From the NCBI RefSeq assembly GCF_000237925.1, contig NC_031502.1, positions 56,913,943 to 56,977,942 of the forward strand: 64,000 bases of DNA. The letters run 5' to 3'. A model generated the notes under the pieces. That model did not search any database and was not told the origin of the DNA. It saw only the letters and a list, made by a program, of their open reading frames with translations. Source of the DNA: Schistosoma mansoni. Its lineage: Eukaryota; Platyhelminthes; Trematoda; Strigeidida; Schistosomatidae. Position 1 is the first letter of the stretch; every line of letters begins with the position of its first letter. Shown here piece by piece: positions 32,237 to 37,200 of the stretch. Made by a program: the position numbers and the translations under genes.

Positions 32237-33122
32237 GTTGTAATTCTATTTAAGTTCTGCTGTAAGTACTCTCATACTCAAGCCTCTAAAGTTGTTTATA
32301 ACAAAATATGTTGGTTCAAATAGTTTTAATTGTTTCCAGGTTTTCACACGAAGTTATGTACTTGACTACCAAGTTACATCATTAACTCTTTCGAAAACAT
32401 TAAGACTTCAAGTCTTATTTGACAGAATGAGATATGACATTTCTGCCTGTAACATTTAGTCAAACTATATTAGTCTTCTAGTCGCTAGTGTATTTTTTTC
32501 TCTAATCAATCTTATATTTTCCAACATTTCCATTCCAATATAAATTCATTTTATAGAATAAAAGTATGTGTTCCTTTTTTAGGGTTGGGGCCCTGATGAA
32601 CATGTTCACAAAGTTTCTAAACATCGCTTTTCAAGTCAGAAACGTTGGCTTATTGGCTCACATCATCATAAATTCAGTCGTTTATCTGTCTCTCCAGCAA
32701 TACATTCTGATCCTGAACCAAATGTAAATTGGTGGATACAAGATACAGAAGATGTAGAAAATAAAGAATGGAACACTTGCCCAGAAGGTTATGATTATGC
32801 TGATGCTGAACGTACTCGAGAAATAATGTATGATTCTCGACGTGATAGATATGAATCATGTAAATATGAAAATAATATAGCTTATCAACAAAGAGGTCAT
32901 GGTAATTTAACCCGATGTCTATTCGGTGCCGATGATAATCCAGAAGATATAAATCAATCTAGTGCAGATGATGAAGATGCGGAAGATGTAATAGGTCCAG
33001 TCTCTGATATATCAATTGGTGAAGATTCCGGTGAATTAGGTAATGATGAGGATGATGATGAAGAAGAGGAAGATGAAGATCTAACTGATGAACGATGGGA
33101 TCCGTTAAGAGAGTTTATGTAG
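936..33122 (+). CDS. CTDP1: FCP1-like RNA polymerase II CTD phosphatase, 3' eleven exons (gene span)
   Basis: FCP1 removes phosphate from the heptapeptide tail of RNA polymerase II in the nucleus so that the enzyme can be reused. The visible exons are 936-1177, 3210-3308, 6793-7116, 9286-9693, 15064-15417, 16867-17412, 20048-20241, 23425-24083, 26440-26694, 29540-29770 and 32583-33122. All have AG/GT borders and compatible phases, giving 1283 residues and a TAG stop. Residues 1-118 finish the FCP1 homology domain (TRLRPH, CTFGNRVYAH, SQRILSRDEC, VCIIDDRGEVW with its paired aspartates). Residues ~400-550 are the BRCT domain (HLIACRRGTEKV, WLWSCHYHWD). A His-rich stretch, Lys/Arg-rich segments and acidic runs follow. 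The DxDxT active site lies upstream of the window. Introns of up to 5.4 kb are filled with retroelements. The identity is secure; the joins after exon 8 are inferred from phase only. Confidence 0.88.
1295..1356 (+). repeat. fragment of the ~530 bp short element, 3' tail
   Basis: Carries GCGCATATGTATCTGGTGCC and the ending GTGTTTGAATAAATAA shared by all copies of the ~530 bp short element and by LINE A. Only the 3' terminus remains. Confidence 0.7.
1449..1811 (-). repeat. RTE-type LINE family B, 3' fragment
   Basis: The plus strand starts CAGTCAGCTACAACGTAGGA, the reverse complement of the family B 3' end, and continues through the 3' UTR into the last codons of the C-terminal domain (the block that reads NQWLETLGDMAQNRSQW in better copies). 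It lies in the intron between FCP1 exons 936-1177 and 3210-3308. Confidence 0.8.
1812..2970. other. intron sequence with one small repeat piece
   Basis: Intron of FCP1. At 2465-2580 is a minus-strand 3' fragment of the ~530 bp short element (TTTAAACACATAAATATTGG, then the GGCTGTGATACTGCCC block). I recognise nothing in the rest. Confidence 0.5.
2971..3060 (-). repeat. RTE-type LINE family C, 3' tail fragment
   Basis: Reads CAGTCAGTCACAACGTAGAA on the plus strand and the following ~70 bases of the family C tail (TCGTACGTACGTACATCAG). The same tail is seen at 3425, 60476 and 61691, and inverted at 63228. Confidence 0.7.
3210..3308 (+). CDS. CTDP1: FCP1 exon: end of FCPH domain
   Basis: A 99-base exon, phase 2 to phase 2. 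It reads ALFPRGLNLVCIIDDRGEVW and then DWSSNLIHVKPY. The IIDDR segment is the HAD-fold motif that supplies the second pair of metal-binding aspartates, equivalent to MVCIIDDREDVW in human FCP1. Confidence 0.92.
3425..3882 (-). mobile_element. RTE-type LINE family C, 5'-truncated copy with target duplication
   Basis: A 458 bp insertion flanked by a 13 bp direct repeat, AATATTTCACTGT, at 3412-3424 and 3883-3895. The minus strand holds the last part of the LINE C-terminal domain (WDSRDDSNRWLETLNDMAQN) and the 3' end CTGACTGACTG. It lies just downstream of the FCP1 exon at 3210-3308. Confidence 0.85.
3896..4526. other. intron sequence, nothing recognised
   Basis: FCP1 intron. A short open frame at 4347-4565 shows no family resemblance and I do not call it a gene. 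Confidence 0.4.
4541..4765 (-). mobile_element. RTE-type LINE family B 3' fragment, with target duplication
   Basis: A 225 bp piece of the family B 3' end flanked by ACGTTTGAACCATC at 4527-4540 and 4766-4779. It sits directly beside a family D LINE end, so B probably inserted at or next to an older D copy. Confidence 0.8.
4780..5012 (-). repeat. RTE-type LINE family D, C-terminal/3' fragment
   Basis: The minus strand reads EGKRKRGRLENTLRQELQ, ADMKRMNSN and then AQDMVGW, the conserved RTE C-terminal signature (usually GKRKRGRPKNTLRRE...ERIAQDRVGWR). No catalytic part remains. Confidence 0.75.
5013..6348. other. intron sequence with a small LINE tail
   Basis: FCP1 intron, AT-rich. At about 5480-5528 there is a plus-strand family B tail (CTACGTTGTAGCTGACTGA). 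I recognise nothing else. Confidence 0.4.
6349..6635 (+). repeat. RTE-type LINE family B, internally deleted fragment
   Basis: The plus strand reads KRGREAGPDGLATKVFKYG and IRLTNILAKIWELDVIPSDW, the start of the RT domain. It then jumps to a short 3' tail ending near CGTGACTGACG. The central RT core is missing, so this is a dead copy. It ends ~150 bases before an FCP1 exon. Confidence 0.75.
6793..7116 (+). CDS. CTDP1: FCP1 exon: Ser/Asn-rich linker
   Basis: The acceptor is TTTATCAG and the donor GTAAGA, phase 2 to phase 2. It begins FFPDIGDINAFPW and continues as a low-complexity Ser, Thr and Asn-rich linker between the catalytic domain and the BRCT domain. The start matches the position of GDINAPPG in human FCP1. 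Confidence 0.8.
7252..7664 (-). mobile_element. 413 bp short element with 15 bp target duplication
   Basis: Flanked by AATATCCACATCTCA at 7237-7251 and 7665-7679. On the minus strand it ends in CTGACTGACTG, the same terminal motif as LINE families B and C. A 120-codon frame (7311-7673) covers nearly the whole element but matches no protein I know. It looks like a non-autonomous element mobilised by an RTE LINE, or a LINE 5' region joined to a LINE tail. It is the only copy in the window. Confidence 0.6.
7869..8402 (-). mobile_element. ~530 bp short element (LINE A derivative)
   Basis: Full-length copy. On the minus strand it starts TGCCCCCAAATG-like (ATGTCCTGGTACGGCCGAGA), passes the GTCCGGCGCTTTAA and CTACCATGGGAATGCATC blocks, and ends ...CCAATATTTATGTGTTTACATAAATAAATAAA. 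Other copies in the window are at 20897, 27590, 28835, 30927, 39914, 42076, 44391, 52933, 57293 and 59819. Confidence 0.85.
8403..8800. other. intron sequence, nothing recognised
   Basis: AT-rich FCP1 intron between two repeats. No coding signature seen. Confidence 0.4.
8810..9215 (-). repeat. repeat with tRNA-like segment
   Basis: The minus strand opens with GCGAGTTGGTTTTCTACGAG and a GC-rich block (CCCCATGCCCAACCCC), which recurs at 61240-61390 (minus) and partly at 18745-18840 (plus). Further along is a tRNA-like stretch, GTAGCTTAGTGGATAATGCG, with a good A box (TAGCTTAGTGG) and a poor B box. It is probably a tRNA-derived SINE or the 5' region of an RTE element; I cannot separate the two. 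Confidence 0.5.
9225..9248. repeat. TA dinucleotide repeat
   Basis: A run of about eleven TA units just before an FCP1 exon. Confidence 0.9.
9286..9693 (+). CDS. CTDP1: FCP1 exon: linker and LQEILLRIH helix
   Basis: The acceptor is ATCTAG and the donor GTAAGT, phase 2 to phase 2. After an Asp/Asn/Ser-rich stretch it encodes DDDYLLRLQEILLRIHRNYF, which matches the conserved DHYLLYLEEILKRIH segment before the BRCT domain of FCP1. A short poly-His run (8 of 9 residues) follows. Confidence 0.85.
9776..10718 (-). repeat. RTE-type LINE family B, 3' part (split by LINE A)
   Basis: The 3' end CAGTCAGTCAGCTACAACG is on the plus strand at ~9785. An open 158-codon frame on the minus strand (10223-10699) carries the region after the RT core: ERVDNFTYLGNLI, LLYGCETWMLRVED, DHRCLRNIARICWDH, LRWLGHVLRM. 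The element stops at 10718 and resumes at 14201, where the interrupted sequence continues. Confidence 0.85.
10888..11379 (-). CDS. LINE A C-terminal domain, in frame after an amber codon
   Basis: A 163-codon frame in the same reading frame as the 845-codon RT frame, separated from it only by TAG. It carries LYACETWPLRVEDVRRLSVF, DHRCLRRTADIQWQHH, LRWLGHVLRM, GWKKRRGGQCMTW and WLETLSDMAQNRSQW. The equivalent region is continuous with the RT in related LINEs, so it is one domain cut off by a stop. A second copy at 25234-25725 has the same arrangement. Confidence 0.8.
   Translation of the reverse strand: MRAVSLYACETWPLRVEDVRRLSVFDHRCLRRTADIQWQHHVSNAEVRHRVFGRRDDNSIGVTILKHRLRWLGHVLRMSSQRLPRRALFADSGTGWKKRRGGQCMTWCRGMKESCKGLASVGPSRLLGWGPRDGATQWLETLSDMAQNRSQWRSCCNLLLLST
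11380..13917 (-). CDS. LINE A endonuclease-reverse transcriptase, 845 codons
   Basis: Single open frame starting MLPPIMNTEAVFLKPRTPFK. The N-terminal part is an apurinic-type endonuclease: SFNVRIL, LSETRIQ, YAPTDCSPD, AGDLNAQVGRLGG, IDHIAIS and SDHALV are its expected metal, catalytic and closing His motifs. The RT follows: KSPGPDDLPPALFKD, NNYRGISLLSIASKLL, EEQAGFRSGRGCIDHI, VFLDIRAAFDSLDR, GVRQGCPISPFLFNFAIDD, and the active-site YADD near residue 735. It ends at a TAG (11380-11382), and the same frame continues at once as the usual RTE C-terminal domain. Endonuclease and RT look intact. RTE clade is inferred from the endonuclease-RT layout and the WLGHVLRM-type tail. Confidence 0.88.
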   Translation of the reverse strand: MLPPIMNTEAVFLKPRTPFKLASFNVRILMQIGQQIGLAMSLEGLNVDVCCLSETRIQDSSEVLQIRSPSVASKSLFHVRLSGDPVASSSGLAGVGVALSARAEAALIDWIPINSRLCAVRLESSIKVRRNRREKRCLFVISAYAPTDCSPDAIKDEFYHQLTVLLQKARSTDIVVLAGDLNAQVGRLGGRWGLVGRRTDNGDRLLQLCTDHNLFLASTNFRHSHRRCATWRPPSASQAWTQIDHIAISYRWRGCVQDCRSFWSTYLESDHALVCANLTLLFSGRRIDHHQRIDISKLAATSVASKYPAELASRLATTPPKSIDEHWLHLHDAMKMASKAACGFAKRPAYKHWVSSGSLQLMEARRSTPGDREFDHKRRLLRNEIGQSLRKDREAWWSERANEMEAAAASGNCRKLFQLIRATGSKKSGVSETIYEDDGMPITNISRRLGRWAEFFEGQFNWPAAPATSTSLSCPPWPVTTVPPNEAEVRKELQLLKRYKSPGPDDLPPALFKDSGDFLTKELTVLFGKVWEQESVPTSWNESIVVPIFKKGSRCSCNNYRGISLLSIASKLLASIILRRLFKTRERLTREEQAGFRSGRGCIDHIFTLRQMLEHRHTYRRPTIVVFLDIRAAFDSLDRTVLWDCLLKKGMPEKFINILKALYTNTSGRVRAYNHLSPLFHSSSGVRQGCPISPFLFNFAIDDILETALVDVSNGGVDMLPGERLLDLEYADDIVLLCDNAQGMQSALNQLAISVRRYGMCFAPSKCKVLLQDWQDSNPVLTLDGEEIEVVEKFVYLGSYISAGGGVSDEIGARIMKARAAYANLGHLWRLRDVSLAVKGRLYNV
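14054..14089. repeat. AAT trinucleotide repeat in LINE A 5' region
   Basis: Twelve AAT units lying between the LINE A frame and its 5' terminal block. Confidence 0.9.
14201..14460 (-). repeat. RTE-type LINE family B, RT part (continuation) plus tail scrap
   Basis: Continues the family B element interrupted at 10718. The minus strand encodes DLEYADDIVLFGEDADKMQS, the RT active-site region, followed by FLLELSNNIRMFGMRF. At ~14400-14460 a short family B tail piece (GTGTATACACCTACGCCACT) is joined on. Confidence 0.8.
14461..15063. other. intron sequence, nothing recognised
   Basis: AT-rich FCP1 intron leading to the acceptor of the exon at 15064. No coding or repeat signature seen. Confidence 0.4.
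15064..15417 (+). CDS. CTDP1: FCP1 exon: first half of BRCT domain
   Basis: The acceptor is AACTAG and the donor GTGAGT, phase 2 to phase 2. It encodes SDIIAKLRKTVLGPNCHITL and then FPADRCLAGRIVRSLGGIL, which correspond to the IRKIVPELK...FSGLYPTNFP...ALGAKIL block at the start of the FCP1 BRCT domain. Confidence 0.87.
15418..16191. other. intron sequence, nothing recognised
   Basis: FCP1 intron. Nothing recognised apart from a T-run before the LINE C fragment. Confidence 0.4.
16218..16707 (+). mobile_element. RTE-type LINE family C, RT fragment flanked by 26 bp direct repeats
   Basis: The plus strand encodes the RT core: GVPKKYINLMKALYSNTTGR, SSVRQGCPLSPFLFNFVVD, LEYADDIVLFGEDADKMQS and FSPSKCKMLL, then one in-frame stop. 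The 26-base sequence TAGCGATATAACTCGCCACC(CATAAA) stands on both sides (16192-16217 and 16708-16733), as expected of a long target duplication. Both ends of the LINE are missing. Confidence 0.8.
16867..17412 (+). CDS. CTDP1: FCP1 exon: second half of BRCT domain and His-rich tract
   Basis: The acceptor is CTTTAG and the donor GTGAGT, phase 2 to phase 2. It encodes THLIACRRGTEKV and VSPQWLWSCHYHWD with the BRCT signature tryptophan, matching THLIAARAGTEKV and VNPDWLWSCLERWD of human FCP1. From about 17170 the frame becomes a long His, Arg and Ser-rich tract, rich in CAT codons, that I do not see in the human sequence. Confidence 0.9.
17413..17884. other. intron sequence, nothing recognised
   Basis: FCP1 intron with TA-rich stretches. 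No feature recognised. Confidence 0.4.
17885..18700 (-). repeat. RTE-type LINE family D, endonuclease fragment
   Basis: The minus strand encodes the endonuclease with a few frame changes: FISTWNVRTMWETGKTSQNV, ISETHWTYVGWQKLGTGEML, VIHCHAPTNDSNDDVKDQF, TIVIGDLNAKFRVDN and GYEDIMGRHGL, then a KFRRSMEDVRSR segment. This is the common schistosome RTE endonuclease. The RT is absent here. Confidence 0.82.
18841..19560. other. intron sequence, nothing recognised
   Basis: AT-rich FCP1 intron between the LINE D endonuclease fragment (with a GC-rich repeat scrap at 18745-18840) and the LINE B tail. Confidence 0.4.
19561..19935 (+). repeat. RTE-type LINE family B, 3' fragment
   Basis: Plus-strand tail of family B: the TTGGGGTTCGCGTGACTGTC block, the 3' UTR, and the end CTACGTTGTAGCTGACTGAC. 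It lies ~110 bases before an FCP1 exon and inverted with respect to most other B copies in this gene. Confidence 0.8.
20048..20241 (+). CDS. CTDP1: FCP1 exon: basic segment
   Basis: The acceptor is ATTTAG and the donor GTAAGA; phase 2 in, phase 1 out. It encodes KIPRLDPSVVRSALDSIRTE and then a Lys/Arg/His-rich stretch (KRKLRRKSKNKRHHKRHRR) that could act as a nuclear localisation signal. Membership in FCP1 rests on phase and position. Confidence 0.7.
20242..20884. other. intron sequence, nothing recognised
   Basis: FCP1 intron; no repeats or exons recognised. Confidence 0.4.
20897..21423 (-). mobile_element. ~530 bp short element with 12 bp target duplication
   Basis: Full-length copy (527 bp) flanked by GGTTTATGTGTA at 20885-20896 and 21424-21435. 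The A-rich tail is at the low-coordinate end. Confidence 0.88.
21436..22494. other. intron sequence with an old LINE tail
   Basis: FCP1 intron. At ~21790-21880 there is a decayed RTE tail (GTCAGTCAGTCAGTTATAATC). Nothing else recognised. Confidence 0.4.
22495..22745 (-). repeat. old RTE-type LINE 3' fragment
   Basis: Diverged version of the family B/C C-terminal region: on the plus strand ACTAAGCCATATCACTCAAA, the CGAATTCCAACCAAAT block and CTTTCTTCCAACCTACTTC. Too diverged to place in a family. Confidence 0.55.
22788..23180 (-). repeat. Smalpha-type hammerhead SINE, more than one unit
   Basis: The minus strand holds a tRNA-like head (B box GGTTCGAGTCC) followed by a hammerhead-type block at ~22925-22985 (CATCCAG, CTGACGA, GTCCCAAATAGGAC). 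Here GAAAC has become TAAAC, so the ribozyme is probably dead. A ~65 bp flank (TTAGTATTG(C/T)TTGTTTGAAT...GGACTGCAACTGGTCA) occurs at both ends, 22788 and 23117, so the insert is one ~330 bp unit plus a repeated end, as expected of a tandem or circular source. Confidence 0.8.
23425..24083 (+). CDS. CTDP1: FCP1 exon: acidic tail segment, with alternative end
   Basis: The acceptor is ATTTAG, phase 1. The frame is Ser-rich and then strongly acidic (GEEDELSDLTNEQIEGEEEE). Splicing at the GTAGGT that follows PPD (24083/24084) keeps phase 0 and joins 26440. Without that splice the frame runs on to a TAG at 24129-24131 and ends ENVFYDSIS. The locus could therefore make a short or a long C-terminus; which one is used cannot be told from sequence alone. 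Confidence 0.7.
24084..25017. other. intron (or 3' UTR of a short FCP1 form)
   Basis: Contains the alternative stop at 24129-24131. From ~24340 the sequence has mixed composition with CCAATAG and TGTCATGACC motifs that could be an old LTR, but I could not find its ends. No exon recognised. Confidence 0.35.
25018..25953 (-). mobile_element. RTE-type LINE family A, 5'-truncated copy
   Basis: Starts with the A-type tail (TTTAAACACATACATATTGG on the plus strand) and runs through the C-terminal domain frame (25234-25725) into the end of the RT frame before stopping at 25953. It is very similar to the 10719-14200 copy and shares its TAG (25726-25728). Likely young. Confidence 0.85.
26255..26325 (+). 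repeat. RTE-type LINE family D, 3' end
   Basis: The plus strand reads LGWRMLVGGLCSIGSNRRK and stop, followed by GTAAGTAAG. This is the last codons and tail of a typical schistosome RTE. It ends ~115 bases before an FCP1 exon. Confidence 0.75.
26440..26694 (+). CDS. CTDP1: FCP1 exon: KMLAEIEDAVLEEV segment
   Basis: The acceptor is ATATAG and the donor GTAGGT, phase 0 on both sides. It encodes ATGKMLAEIEDAVLEEVTER, reminiscent of the C-terminal acidic helical region of FCP1, and then a Ser/Thr-rich stretch ending NPMECDRRTLNWQ. Confidence 0.65.
26930..27040 (-). repeat. second-family hammerhead SINE, 3' fragment
   Basis: The minus strand has ACGGCCGTCCAGTGCTTCCA followed by GGTTTTCCATGGTGGTC-like sequence and the AATTGACTCATGATTCCAAC tail. 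The head and ribozyme core are missing. Confidence 0.7.
27290..27580 (-). repeat. second-family hammerhead SINE, near-complete
   Basis: In order on the minus strand: a 5' block (CTCACTGAAGACTATTGGTG), a tRNA-like head (CAGTGGTCTATCGGTTAAG), and a hammerhead block at ~27360-27412 with helix I arms GCACTG/CAGTGC. The core reads ATGAGGA instead of CTGAGGA, and AAAAC replaces GAAAC, so it is probably inactive. A 3' tail with CATGATTTCAACTATGAC follows. Confidence 0.78.
27590..28115 (-). mobile_element. ~530 bp short element
   Basis: Full-length copy ~10 bases from the hammerhead SINE. It has all the family landmarks, including GTCCGGCGCTTTAACCGGGT on the minus strand. I could not find a clear target duplication. 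Confidence 0.85.
28325..28440 (+). repeat. second-family hammerhead SINE, 5'-truncated
   Basis: Begins inside the ribozyme core: TGAGGAGTCCCACAATTGGA, then CGAAACGGCCGTCCAGTGCT and the SINE tail. The helix I 5' arm is missing, so it cannot fold as a complete hammerhead alone. Confidence 0.72.
28835..29357 (+). mobile_element. ~530 bp short element with 9 bp target duplication
   Basis: Plus-oriented full-length copy, ending AAATAGATAAATAAAC. ATCTGATAG flanks it at 28826-28834 and 29358-29366. Confidence 0.85.
29540..29770 (+). CDS. CTDP1: FCP1 exon: Arg-rich segment
   Basis: The acceptor is ATTCAG and the donor GTAAAA, phase 0 on both sides. It encodes VQRELLVRRRHRASPVETTK and RRESRRRRSCDDLIF followed by an Asp/Ser-rich end, the mixed basic and acidic composition expected of the tail. 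The assignment is by phase and orientation. Confidence 0.65.
29880..31675 (-). repeat. RTE-type LINE family D, RT and linker fragment (interrupted)
   Basis: Minus-strand pieces include LYINFFDDEKAFNSVN and LQDYGVPGKIIIITENFY (RT core), and further 5' KPKVTLSDTFQALQHPLEEV (the spacer between endonuclease and RT). The frame is broken many times, so this is an old copy. The ~530 bp element at 30927-31454 is inserted in it. It lies entirely inside an FCP1 intron. Confidence 0.72.
30927..31454 (-). mobile_element. ~530 bp short element inserted in LINE D, 15 bp target duplication
   Basis: 528 bp between CTATTTGTCCTCTAT at 30912-30926 and 31455-31469. The LINE D sequence reads on across the site if the insert is removed, which proves that the short element moves as a unit. 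Confidence 0.93.
31676..32154 (-). repeat. RTE-type LINE family B, fragment after the RT core
   Basis: The minus strand gives MRFSPSKCKLLLQDWPEST, SEVVERVDNFTYLGSLIKP, RRRDIRLLIK and DHRCLRNTARICWDH, with a small internal deletion. It ends at a TA/GA microsatellite. Confidence 0.8.
32155..32237. repeat. TA then GA dinucleotide repeats
   Basis: About 25 TA units (32155-32204) run straight into about 16 GA units (32205-32237), at the truncated 5' edge of a LINE B fragment. Confidence 0.95.
32583..33122 (+). CDS. CTDP1: FCP1 last exon
   Basis: The acceptor is TTTTTTAG, phase 0, and the exon runs 540 bases to TAG at 33120-33122. It begins GWGPDEHVHKVSKHRFSSQK and ends in an acidic block (EDDDEEEEDEDLTDERW) and DPLREFM. 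FCP1 proteins end in a comparable acidic region that contacts TFIIF and TFIIB in other species; contact here is inference. I see no clear poly(A) signal right after the stop. Confidence 0.7.
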   Translation, partial: GWGPDEHVHKVSKHRFSSQKRWLIGSHHHKFSRLSVSPAIHSDPEPNVNWWIQDTEDVENKEWNTCPEGYDYADAERTREIMYDSRRDRYESCKYENNIAYQQRGHGNLTRCLFGADDNPEDINQSSADDEDAEDVIGPVSDISIGEDSGELGNDEDDDEEEEDEDLTDERWDPLREFM

Positions 33123-34232
33123 TAACTGTATTCATTATATTTAGTTATTGTTTATGATATTGTACATATATATCTATCTAATGTTTTCTTTATATTATCG
33201 ATTTCTACTTTTAGAGTGTGTGTTTATAGAGCGTGATATTGATTATCTTGTTACACCTCAACCATTCTTTACTGATCATAATTATTTTTAAACACACAAT
33301 TTTAATATTCTTTTTTAAAAAAATGACTATGAAAAGAAATGAGAGTAGAATTTGTCTTTCGTAATGTTTATATCACTTTGCAATGAATATGAATCAATGT
33401 GAAGATTTACAGTTGATCAAGTCTTACTTTAGTTATTTCTTTTTATACAATACTAAGAATTCTTCGAATCCACCGCAGATACGGGGAATAAGTTTCCGGA
33501 CGTTTGAGTAGGTAATCGTAATGTGGTTTTCACGTTTGTTTGTGATTGATTCTCTGGGTTAATATGATTATTGTGGTCTAGTGACAATCACTTGCGAAAT
33601 GAAATTATTGATGCAAAGCCCAAATGAAGTGATACCAGACGAAAAGAAACTGGTCATCATAGGGTCGTTATTATCTCAACAGTATGAAACAAGCAAAATA
33701 TTTGATCAAGATAAGCGTAATCGGAAGTGACTGGTCAATGAAGTTAAGATTTGACTCACAGCCTTATCACCAGTCAACTAAGGTAAACATATAATGCGGA
33801 AAGAGATTCATTTAAAGTGAAAAGCGATGTCTTATTTGACGGATATCGCCAACTGAACAAGCCAATCCAAGATCATTTTGGCGATTAATAAGACTAAGCT
33901 ACTTGAAGACCTGATCGGTTCTTAATTTTAAGTTCAGTCAGAATGTGATAGTATGACGTGAACAAATCCGATTGGTCAGCAATTACGAGTATTATCCTAT
34001 AGAAAAATACCAGGTGATTACCGTTCGATTTATAATATGGTAACAAGACACATCGACATTATGCGCATTATATTTTGGTAAGACGTCGAAGACCTGAACC
34101 TTGGTTAATATTCGTCAGCAAAGAGTAAATGTAGACTTGTTGACGCTATCACTCTTCTACTGATCGCCTTCAATAGCCCTTAGAAAGTTGGGTTCCGCTC
34201 GACTAAACCATCCCAAGATTATTTCAAAAATA
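33123..34232. other. FCP1 3' flank, unassigned
   Basis: The first ~300 bases are AT-rich and probably contain the FCP1 3' UTR. From ~33470 to 34230 the composition is more even. I see no coding frame and no family that recurs in the window. Confidence 0.4.
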
Positions 34233-37200
34233 TCACTTCAGTCAGTCAGCTACAACGTAGGACCAGGCACATTTATGCATCGGTCCAAGTTGCCATACCT
34301 CGTTAGCACAACAAGATCAACACCGGATTCATAGAATTAATTTAGTGGTGGTAGTATATAAAGAAAGGTTATATATAAGGATATAGTATAGGAAGGAAGA
34401 ACGTTATGAAGCAATTTTAATCTCAAGGTTTAAGGGAAGATAAAGAGGGTATACACCCACGCCATTGTGGTCGATTCTGAGTCATGTCAGCTAGGGTCTC
34501 CAACCATTGGTTACGACAGTCACGCGAACCGCAACCAGGTAATCTGCATCTACCAACATGGCTCAGATTAGAAGTTAGTGACTTCAAACACTGATGCCAC
34601 GTTTCGGTTTGACCGTCCCCAATTCTCTTCTAACCATTGCTAATACTAGTCAGCATTGCGCGTTGTGATAATCAGTCTACAGGCATACGTAACACGTGAC
34701 CCAACCATCTCAGTCGATGAAGATTCATCACCTCATCAACTGATTTACCATCATTCCCTACTACTCTGTGTCTAACCTCACTATTACTTACCCGGTGATC
34801 CCAACAGATGCGAGCAATATTTCTAAGACATCTGTGGTCAAATACTAGTAACTTACGAGTATCTTCTACTCTTAACGTCCACGTTTCGCAGCCATAAAGT
34901 AGAACAGAATGAACTGCTGCGCAGTATACTCGTCCCTTAATTGACAGACGGATATCTCGTCTTCGCCATAGGTGACGTAAGTTGGCAAAAGTTAAACGAG
35001 CGTTTTGAATCCGTGCTGAGATTTCGTCAGACACCAACCCATTAGGTTTGATCAGATTTCCAAGATAAGTGAAGTTGTCGACGCGTTCGACTACTTCGCT
35101 CCCCATCCTTAGTTCAGGTGTTGACTCAGGCCAGTCCTGGAGTAACAATTTACATTTAGAGAGGAAGAAACGCATTCCATGCATTCTGATATTATTACTT
35201 AGTTCTAACAGAAGACTCTGCATTTTGTTAGCGTCTTCACCAAACAAGACTATGTCATCTGCGTATTCTAAGTCGCTTAGTGGACCCCCTGGTAGGAGGT
35301 CAATTTTTGAAAATTCAGTCGACGAGAGTGTTATTTACAGCAACAGGTCTATAACGAAGTTAAACAAAACTGAGATAGTGGACAGTCTTGTCGGACATCA
35401 CTTGAGGTTGTAAAATCAGATGACAGTTCGCCATAAGCTCTCACTCGACTGATAGTGTTCGAGTAAAGAGCCTTCACAAGGTTTATGCACTTCTCAGGTA
35501 CACATTTCAATGACAGACACTGCCAAAGAACCTCTCGGTCTACAGAGTCAAATGCTGCTTTCAAGTCAAGAAGAACTATCATTGTCGGACGCCGATAAGC
35601 GTGTCTGTGCTCTAAAACTTGACGAATGGTGAATATGTGGTCGATACAGCCACGACCAGGTCTGAAGCCAGCCTGATTTTCTCGTATTTGCAGTTCACGA
35701 GTCTTAGTTAGGCGCCCGATAATTATTGAGGCTAGTACTTTAGATGCTATGTTAGTCAGACTAATCCCTCTATGGTTATCGCAGGATGATTTTGGCCCCT
35801 TCTTATATATTGGGACAATGAGGGATTGTGACCAGTCAGATGGGATTACGTCCAACTCCCAGATTTTAGCCAGAATATTAGTCAACCTAATCGCTAAAAT
35901 TGGACCACCATATTTAAAGACCTCTGGAGCCAATCCATCTGGACCAGCTGCTCTTCCTCGTTTCAGATTACTTATAGCCTTCTGAACTTCAAGTAGGGTC
36001 GAGAGGCCTACTTCAATGTTCCATTCAGGTTTTCTGGGAATAGTGGGTAGTTGTGCAGTAGCTGAAGGCCAGCTAAACTGTTCCTTAAAGTGTTCCGCCC
36101 ATCGTTCTAAACGTTTGGGTTGAGAGCAGATAAGGGTTCCGTCTTTTTCCGAGATTGTCTCACTTACACTTGACTTCTTAATTCCAGTTTCTTTAATTAG
36201 TCTGAATAGTTGTCTGGTGTTGCCTACAGCCGCTGCCTTTTCCATCTCTTTTGCTTTCGTTGCCCACCACTGCTCACGATCGTTCCTTAGACTTTTAGTT
36301 AACCTAGATCTAATTTGTTTACGCTCTTTGTCGTGTTCAGAGCCTGATGGGATGATGTTAAGTCGGCTTACAATAAACTCTATCAGAGCCTCCAGAGAGG
36401 CTCATAAAGAGCCCAACCAATCAGCGATTAGTTAGAAGCTATGCTACTAAAATAACAAGGTCCTGATTGGCTGTTAACATACTGTTACTATGGGATCTCA
36501 AGGTCTTTTAATTACTATAAAACCCCTGTTTTTCTGTACATAATTGAACCTTGTAGTAAAGTGCTTCTCTGATGCTCGTGTCTTCTCTCTGGTCTTTCAA
36601 GTCGCTGAGTAGTGCTAGCCTGGGGTTATCCGAATAGCTAGGATCCGAATAAAGCGTTCATCTACGAGACATAACAGATGAGTTTACGCGAATCCATCAG
36701 TGAAATAGACTTAGAGGAAATCCACTGGATTTTTAGAGCCCTATGGTTTAAATAACTAATAGATGTTACTGCTGTTTCCACAGCTGTTCGTGTGTCTTTC
36801 CAAGCAGCATCTGGGTCAGTCTCGTTTACAGAACTGCCTAGATGTGAACTCAGTTGTTTCAGGAATTCGCATTTGGCTTTCTCGTCCTCCAGTTCAATCC
36901 TAATGGGTCTTCTTAGTGTACTTTTCCTGCGTCCATTGAGGCGCAGACAAATGCGTGCTCGTATTAAAGCATGATCAGAGTCTAAACGATTGTCTGAGCA
37001 TAGTTGCAACAGACGATCGCCATTATCGGTTCATTGAGCCGGAATACTAAAATACCTACCTAAATGTCGTTCTGTTTGATTTAAGCTGCCTACCTGGGCA
37101 TTAAAGTCACCCGCTACGAGTACTGTGTCTGAGCGTTTAGCTTTCTGAAGAAGTTTAGAGAGCTTTCTGTAAAAGTCATCTTTCACCTCATCATGGCTGC

